Of a stretch of 5,895 bases of DNA, positions 1-5,895 are shown one piece after another. A program made the position numbers and the translations under genes. This stretch comes from Gammaproteobacteria bacterium (GTDB taxonomy: Bacteria; Pseudomonadota; Gammaproteobacteria; Pseudomonadales; Azotimanducaceae_A): positions 1-5,895 of the forward strand of contig JAPPKV010000209.1 in the NCBI GenBank assembly GCA_028819775.1, in the 5' to 3' direction. Position 1 is the first letter of the stretch. Each line of letters begins with the position of its first letter. The notes under the pieces are model-generated. The model did no database searches. It had not been told where the DNA came from and worked only from the letters and a program-made list of their open reading frames with translations.

Positions 1-491
1 TCGCGCGTCACGTCGTCGGCCTTGAGAGCGCGCATTCGACCGAGATAAACCCGGAAACCAAGCACCCCGTCATCGGCCTGGTGTCCGAGTGGCATGACCT
101 CACCGGCGAGACCCAGCAACGCAACGGCGACGAGGGTCTCGGCGGCACCATGCGACTCGGCGAACAGCGATGCCTTCTCGATGGGGCGAGCATTGCGCGT
201 GCCCTTTATGGCGAGAAGGCCATCCTGGAGCGCCACCGGCACCGTTACGAGGTCAACAACACCTACGTCCCGTTCCTCGAGGAGCACGGCATGGCGGTGG
301 CAGGACGCAGCGACTGCGACGACCTGGTCGAGATGATCGAACTGCCCGCCCACGACTGGTTCGTGGCATGCCAGTTCCACCCCGAGTTCAACTCGTCGCC
401 CAGGGACGGGCATCCGCTGTTCAAGGGGTTCATCGCGGCGGCCAACCGGCATGCGGATCAGCCGCAGCCCACCGATATTGCGGCAGGCTAG
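1..491 (+). CDS. pyrG: CTP synthase, C-terminal glutaminase domain (5' end outside the window)
   Basis: The enzyme makes CTP from UTP, ATP and glutamine in the cytoplasm. Only the last 162 residues are visible; the first complete codon is at 3-5 and the stop is TAG at 489-491. The fragment is the end of the class I glutamine amidotransferase domain. It shows HSTEINPE, a VSEWHD segment, the family hallmark GGTMRLG (about 141-161), [11 protein letters not shown] (about 228-260), VAGRS, and the terminal CQFHPEF. In that last motif the codons 378-380 and 384-386 supply the His and Glu of the Cys-His-Glu triad. The nucleophilic Cys and the synthetase domain lie upstream. The tail after GHPLFKGF is short and ordinary. 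The next gene, kdsA, begins 76 bases downstream, and I see no clear promoter or terminator in that gap, so cotranscription is plausible. Identity is very secure by similarity to the E. coli protein as I know it. Confidence 0.97.
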   Translation, partial: ARHVVGLESAHSTEINPETKHPVIGLVSEWHDLTGETQQRNGDEGLGGTMRLGEQRCLLDGASIARALYGEKAILERHRHRYEVNNTYVPFLEEHGMAVAGRSDCDDLVEMIELPAHDWFVACQFHPEFNSSPRDGHPLFKGFIAAANRHADQPQPTDIAAG

Positions 492-554
492 CTGGATTCG
501 CATAGACCGGGGAAGCCGGCAGAAACCGAATTCGAGACGGGTCGGACAGGGAAG

Positions 555-560
555 AAGGAG
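555..560 (+). promoter_or_regulatory. ribosome binding site that fixes the TTG start of kdsA
   Basis: AAGGAG lies 7 bases before the TTG at 568. It is the strongest Shine-Dalgarno sequence in the window. The reading frame is open far upstream, back to an ATG at 451 inside pyrG. The RBS position and the family's normal N-terminus both point to TTG 568 as the true start. Confidence 0.8.
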
Positions 561-567
561 TCCGGAT

Positions 568-3057
<2,490 letters not shown>

Positions 3058-3061
<4 letters not shown>

Positions 3062-3729
3062 AGGACTTCAACCTGCAGGGCATCGGGATGACCTCCCGGC
3101 GCACCCGGGACCGCCTGGTGGGACGCTTGCGCGAGCAGGGCATCGCCGATGAGCGCGTACTCGACACCATCGCCGTGGTGCCGCGACACATCTTCGTCGA
3201 CGAAGCGCTTGCGCATCGCGCCTACGAGGACTCGGCGCTACCCATCGGCCACGGCCAGACAATCTCCCAACCGTATCTCGTGGCAGCCATGACGGAAGCG
3301 ATTCTCTCGGGAGACGGTGGTGCGCCGTGCCGCGTCCTCGAGATCGGCACGGGTTCGGGGTACCAGACGGCGATCCTCGCGACCTTGGTCGAGCAGGTCT
3401 ACACGGTGGAGCGCATCGGCGGACTTCTGCAACGCGCCCGGGAGCGGCTGCGGGCATTGGGGGTTCGCAACGTTCGCTTCAATCACGGCGATGGCAATCT
3501 CGGCTGGTCGGAACATTCGCCGTTCGATGCGGTGATGGTGACGGCGGGCGCCTCCCACATCCCCGACGCCGTGATGGATCAGATGGCGGATGGCGCCCAT
3601 CTCGTCATTCCCGTCGGCAAGGGCGACGTGAAGGAACTCAAGCGCCTGCGCAAATCCGGCGATGCCTGGCGCCAGGAGACCCTCGACGAGGTCCGTTTCG
3701 TACCGCTGGTCCGGGGCGTCGCACGATGA
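3058..3729 (+). CDS. pcm: protein-L-isoaspartate O-methyltransferase
   Basis: It transfers a methyl group from S-adenosylmethionine to L-isoaspartyl residues in age-damaged proteins, starting their repair. The protein has 223 residues with a Rossmann-type methyltransferase fold. Visible are [18 protein letters not shown] (41-58), [20 protein letters not shown] (61-80; substrate-side signature), SAM motif [14 protein letters not shown] (93-105), the acidic end of the second strand in YTVERI (115-120), the HGDG turn (143-146), and the family's terminal VRFVPLV (212-218). The start is ATG 3058, which overlaps the ftsB stop as ATGA but has no good Shine-Dalgarno, so coupling is likely. An in-frame ATG at 3088 gives MTSRRTR, which aligns better with the E. 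coli N-terminus and has a weak CAGGG 7 bases upstream, so it is a credible alternative. In E. coli, surE sits immediately upstream of pcm; it is absent here. The stop overlaps the next start (ATGA). Confidence 0.95.
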
Positions 3730-4598
3730 ACGATTCCACCGTAACCGACCGTTCGCCGACCGGACATTCGCATCCGGGCGTTTTCGCGCGCGGTTTGGCC
3801 ATGGGGATGGCGGAAGCGGTTCCGGGCGTCTCCGGCGGCACGATCGCCTTCGTCACCGGCATCTACGACGAACTGATCACCTCGATCGCGTCGTTTTCCC
3901 ACACCTCCGCATCCACGTTGCTCCGCGATGGCTGGCTGGCGTTCGCGCGCCGGCACAACCTCGGTTTCCTGGCGGTTCTCGGGGCGGGCATGGCAGTGGG
4001 GCTGCCGTTCACCCTGGTGCTTGTCGTGGGTCTTCTCGAGTCCCACGCGCCCTACGTCGCGGGGTTCTTTTTCGGGCTGATCGCCGCCTCGGTTGTCCAC
4101 GTCGGTCTTCAGTCGAACTGGCGATGGCTGGCGTCGTTGGGGCTCGTTGGTGCCGCCGGTGGCGTTCTGATTGGTGCGGTTGCGGGCACGTCGGCGGGTC
4201 AGCAGGCTTCGATGGTCTTCCTGGCCGGTGCGCTCGCCGCCACGGCGTGGATACTGCCGGGCCTCTCCGGTGCCTTCGTGTTGGTGATCCTGGGACTCTA
4301 CGAGCCCATGGCCAATGCCCTCTTGGCGATCGACCTGCAGGTTCTCGCGATCTTCGCCGCCGGTATGGGGATCGGCGTTGTCTGCTTCTCCAAGCTCTTG
4401 GCTTGGTTGCTCGAACGGGCGCGGTCGGCGGTGCTCGCACTGCTGACCGGATTGATGGCCGGCTCGCTGGCGCAGTTGTGGCCGTGGCGTGAGACCCCCA
4501 TCACGGAGACCGTGGTGGCCGGGGTCGTCGCCGCAATGGTGGTCGGTGCGCTCGTGGTCGGCGCCTTGGGCCTTGCATCGGCGCGGCGCGACGGATGA
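3726..4598 (+). CDS. popT: DUF368 family membrane protein, predicted undecaprenyl-phosphate translocase (PopT family)
   Basis: The 290-residue protein is an integral inner-membrane protein. DUF368 members were recently shown in other bacteria to return undecaprenyl phosphate, the lipid carrier for peptidoglycan and surface glycans, across the membrane. That role here is inferred from family membership. The family signature [25 protein letters not shown] is at 27-51, and a related second copy, [22 protein letters not shown], is at 174-195. The paired PG(V/L)SG motifs suggest two structurally repeated halves. Hydrophobic stretches lie at about 81-104, 108-128, 135-155, 162-190, 200-228, 235-250 and 262-284. 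The N-terminal 16 residues are polar and probably cytoplasmic. The start is ATG 3726, overlapping the pcm stop, with a weak GGGG at 3713-3716. Lying between pcm and nlpD in an envelope-related block suits a cell-wall lipid-carrier role. Family identification is firm and the transported substrate is not shown by sequence alone. Confidence 0.88.
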   Translation: MNDSTVTDRSPTGHSHPGVFARGLAMGMAEAVPGVSGGTIAFVTGIYDELITSIASFSHTSASTLLRDGWLAFARRHNLGFLAVLGAGMAVGLPFTLVLVVGLLESHAPYVAGFFFGLIAASVVHVGLQSNWRWLASLGLVGAAGGVLIGAVAGTSAGQQASMVFLAGALAATAWILPGLSGAFVLVILGLYEPMANALLAIDLQVLAIFAAGMGIGVVCFSKLLAWLLERARSAVLALLTGLMAGSLAQLWPWRETPITETVVAGVVAAMVVGALVVGALGLASARRDG

Positions 4599-5575
4599 GA
4601 GCGCCCCGACGCAGATTGGTCAACGCCGTTCGCGTTGCCGGACTCTGTGTGGCGTTGCCGGCCGTGTTGGCGGCTTGCTTGGCGCACACGCCCGCACCGG
4701 TGTCCGAACGGTCGCTGGTCGACGGCCCCATGCCCGAGGTCTACACGGTGCAGAAGTACGACACGCTGTATTCCGTGGCTTGGCGCTACGAACTCGACGT
4801 CGTTGATTTGGCCGCCCGGAACGGAATCAAGGAACCCTACGTGATCAAGACCGGGCAACGCATCGCGTTGACGGGTACTGGGCCGCCGCCGGAGCCTGCC
4901 GTCCCGCCTGCGGAACCCTCGCGCCCTGCCGGGCCGGCGGCGACGGACGGTCCCGTCGAACCGGGAAAAGCGGCTGCCGCCGCAAAGCCCCCTCCGGCTG
5001 CAATCCCGGTGCCCGGTGCGGAACCCGCCGTAGTGCCTGCAGTAGCGCCTAAACCGGTCGCGACGGCGCCAGCATCGCCCGAGACTACACCCCCTGCGCC
5101 GCCGCCTTCAGCCGATCCCGCGCCCGTCGAACCCGCCGTCGCCGCCCCGACGCCTACCGCAACGGCCCAGCCGAATGCACCGCCGCCGGCCGAGCCGAAT
5201 GTTCCGGCGACGGTGACAGCCGGCGGATGGCGCCGGCCCGTGGCCGCGAAACCCGTCCGCGGGTTCGGCGGCGGTTCCAAGGGTTTGGACTACTCGCTGC
5301 GCAAGGGCACGCCGATCCAGGCCGCCACGTCGGGGGTGGTGGTTTACGCGGGACCGGGATTGGGCGGCTTCCGTCACTTGGTGATCGTGAAGGCGAGCGA
5401 ACGCCATCTCGTGGCCTATGGCGTCAACGTGCAGCCCAACGTGAAGGAAGGGGACACCGTTCGCATAGGCGATGCCGTCGCCCGAGCCGGTTCGGGTGCG
5501 ACGGGTGGCCAGTTCCACTTCGAGATCCGGGACCGCGGTAAGCCCATTGATCCCAATCCGCTACTCGGTGGCTAA
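4595..5575 (+). CDS. nlpD: NlpD-like lipoprotein, LysM plus degenerate M23 (LytM) domain, predicted amidase activator
   Basis: E. coli NlpD is an outer-membrane lipoprotein that activates the septal amidase AmiC during daughter-cell separation; the same role is inferred here. The protein has 326 residues. It has a basic N-terminus (RAPRRR), a hydrophobic stretch (11-26) and a lipobox L25-A26-A27-C28, with Cys28 the predicted lipidated residue. A LysM peptidoglycan-binding domain follows at about 48-92 (VYTVQKYDTLYSVAWRYELD ... YVIKTGQRIAL). A Pro/Ala-rich linker runs from about 95 to 208, and an M23 domain from about 211 to 324. Of the five usual M23 positions only Asp232 and His308 remain; the first zinc His is Ser228, the middle His is Val277 and the first His of HxH is Gln306. 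It should therefore not cut peptidoglycan itself. The start is ATG 4595 (ATGA overlap with the upstream stop) and the stop is TAA 5573-5575. In E. coli, rpoS follows and its main promoter lies within nlpD; no such promoter is evident here. Confidence 0.93.
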   Translation: MRAPRRRLVNAVRVAGLCVALPAVLAACLAHTPAPVSERSLVDGPMPEVYTVQKYDTLYSVAWRYELDVVDLAARNGIKEPYVIKTGQRIALTGTGPPPEPAVPPAEPSRPAGPAATDGPVEPGKAAAAAKPPPAAIPVPGAEPAVVPAVAPKPVATAPASPETTPPAPPPSADPAPVEPAVAAPTPTATAQPNAPPPAEPNVPATVTAGGWRRPVAAKPVRGFGGGSKGLDYSLRKGTPIQAATSGVVVYAGPGLGGFRHLVIVKASERHLVAYGVNVQPNVKEGDTVRIGDAVARAGSGATGGQFHFEIRDRGKPIDPNPLLGG

Positions 5576-5630
5576 CGCGGAAGTCAGCTTGGTGGATCGT
5601 CGCCCTGTGGGCATCGACCGTAGTGCCGAC

Positions 5631-5647
5631 GGAACATCGCCCCATTC
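5631..5647 (+). repeat. 17-base intergenic repeat, copy 1
   Basis: GGAACATCGCCCCATTC, identical over all 17 bases to copy 2 at 5801. It is 55 bases after the nlpD stop. Its last eight bases start the left arm of the inverted repeat at 5640-5708. Bases after it (GATCCGAG) resemble those after copy 3 (AATCCGGAG). Confidence 0.85.
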
Positions 5648-5708
5648 GATCCGAGGGTGGAGTTGCGTTTCCCACCCCTTCGACCACCGCGCCTCGGCTT
5701 GATTGGGG
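5640..5708. repeat. imperfect inverted repeat anchored on repeat copy 1
   Basis: The left arm 5640-5656 (CCCCATTCGATCCGAGG) pairs with the right arm 5692-5708 (CCTCGGCTTGATTGGGG). There are 14 Watson-Crick pairs, one G-T pair and two mismatches, with a 35-base loop. The loop holds a further small stem, GTGG 5657-5660 with CCAC 5672-5675; the alternative GGGTGG (5655-5660) with CCACCC (5672-5677) uses two bases of the outer stem. No T-run follows, so a classic intrinsic terminator is unlikely. The structure could act in RNA or as folded single-stranded DNA; function is unknown. Confidence 0.6.
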
Positions 5709-5800
5709 ACCGGCGCCGTGGACGAAGCGTGGAAAACGCGCAACCGCTAGCAGCTTTGTTCGAGGGAGACGCCATCCGGGCGGCGCGGCGACCCTGGGAG

Positions 5801-5817
5801 GGAACATCGCCCCATTC
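5801..5817 (+). repeat. 17-base intergenic repeat, copy 2
   Basis: GGAACATCGCCCCATTC, identical to copy 1 and starting 170 bases after it. Two identical 17-mers in 320 bases are far beyond chance. The CCCCAT inside it can pair with ATGGGG at 5837-5842. Confidence 0.85.
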
Positions 5818-5842
5818 AAAACCTGAGTGTTGGACGATGGGG
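5810..5842. repeat. short inverted repeat anchored on repeat copy 2
   Basis: CCCCAT (5810-5815) can pair with ATGGGG (5837-5842), and an adjoining T-G pair is possible. Inside, CAA (5817-5819) may pair with TTG (5830-5832). It is a weaker, shorter version of the arrangement at 5640-5708. It is judged meaningful mainly because it occurs at the same place relative to the repeat. Confidence 0.4.
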
Positions 5843-5867
5843 GGAGGACCGGCGGGCACCACCTGAC

Positions 5868-5884
5868 CGAACATCGCCCTATTC
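5868..5884 (+). repeat. 17-base intergenic repeat, copy 3 (two changes)
   Basis: CGAACATCGCCCTATTC matches copies 1 and 2 at 15 of 17 positions (the first base and base 13 differ). It starts 67 bases after copy 2. Any pairing arm on its right side would lie beyond the window. Confidence 0.75.
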
Positions 5885-5895
5885 AATCCGGAGCC

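Larger units (their letters stand above)
5705..5854 (+). repeat. duplicated trailer after copies 1 and 2
   Basis: GACCGGCG occurs at 5708-5715 and again at 5847-5854, each time just after the G-run that closes the inverted repeat (GATTGGGG at 5701-5708; GATGGGGGG at 5836-5844). The coordinates span both copies. This extends the apparent repeat unit to about 5631-5715 and 5801-5854, sharing both ends but differing in the middle. Confidence 0.45.
5576..5895. other. intergenic tail downstream of nlpD, no convincing gene
   Basis: These 320 bases run to the window end. Short open frames exist on both strands, but none has a recognisable domain, a good RBS or a frame that the repeats respect; the same repeat is read in different frames within them. 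No rpoS start, tRNA or Rho-independent terminator with a T-run is seen. A 4-base-stem hairpin (GCCC, 5602-5605; GGGC, 5609-5612) sits shortly after the nlpD stop but has no T tract. The stretch holds three copies of a 17-base repeat, two inverted repeats and a duplicated GACCGGCG, described separately. Confidence 0.7.

Noticed and set aside
451..567. N-terminal extension of kdsA starting at ATG 451 inside pyrG
   Set aside because: The extra 39 residues are unlike KdsA, overlap pyrG, and a strong AAGGAG precedes the TTG at 568.
492..567. Promoter or terminator between pyrG and kdsA
   Set aside because: No convincing -35/-10 pair or stable hairpin with T-run is visible; CCGG-ggaag-CCGG at 507-519 has only a 4-base stem.
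4837..5280. A Gly/Ala-rich 147-residue open frame on the minus strand opposite nlpD
   Set aside because: Its composition is the mirror of the Pro/Ala-rich linker codons of nlpD, so it is a compositional shadow.
5655..5680. Rho-independent terminator for the operon (GGGTGG/CCACCC)
   Set aside because: A 6-base stem with an 11-base loop is possible, but only CCTT follows and there is no T-run. The same bases can also form the larger inverted repeat.
5801..5842. Integron attC site
   Set aside because: GTTGGAC at 5829-5835 fits the GTTRRRY core, but no matching RYYYAAC box is found upstream and no cassette or integrase is present.
5631..5884. CRISPR array
   Set aside because: There are only three copies of a 17-base element, with spacings of 170 and 67 bases and no uniform spacers; no cas gene is present.
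5584..5886. Minus-strand open frame of 100 residues covering all three repeat copies
   Set aside because: The repeats are read in different frames within it (for example as EWGDVP in one place and NGAMF in another), it has no domain and is Arg/Gly/Pro rich. It looks like repeat sequence read as protein.

Overview
The window is a compact, GC-rich, single-strand gene block from a Gram-negative bacterium, most likely a gammaproteobacterium. A Kdo synthesis gene (kdsA) implies an outer membrane with lipopolysaccharide. The order pyrG, kdsA, eno, ftsB ... pcm ... nlpD follows the gammaproteobacterial pyrG-eno-ftsB-(ispD-ispF-truD-surE)-pcm-nlpD-rpoS neighbourhood. I cannot name a genus. All recognised genes are on the + strand.

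Layout: 1-491 is the 3' end of pyrG (CTP synthase, glutaminase domain). After a 76-base gap come six genes: kdsA (568-1428), eno (1425-2726), ftsB (2723-3061), pcm (3058-3729), a DUF368/PopT-family membrane protein (3726-4598) and nlpD (4595-5575). Every junction from kdsA onward is a 4-base start/stop overlap (GTGA, GTGA, ATGA, ATGA, ATGA). This strongly suggests one transcript with coupled translation. kdsA starts at TTG, eno and ftsB at GTG, and the last three at ATG.

Functionally the block joins nucleotide and central metabolism (CTP, phosphoenolpyruvate) to envelope building. Enolase makes the PEP that KdsA uses for Kdo-8-phosphate, and CTP is needed later to activate Kdo. FtsB belongs to the divisome, the DUF368 protein is predicted to recycle undecaprenyl phosphate, and NlpD is predicted to activate a septal amidase. 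Pcm repairs isoaspartyl damage.

Two things depart from the textbook arrangement. First, ispD, ispF, truD and surE are absent between ftsB and pcm, which abut directly. Second, the last 320 bases (5576-5895) contain no convincing gene. They hold three copies of a 17-base repeat, two of which form the left arm of an inverted repeat and are followed by a shared GACCGGCG trailer. This looks like a structured intergenic repeat family and is the least explained part of the window. rpoS, the usual neighbour of nlpD, is not seen before the window ends. I found no wholly new multi-gene system; the repeat cluster is the best candidate for something undescribed.
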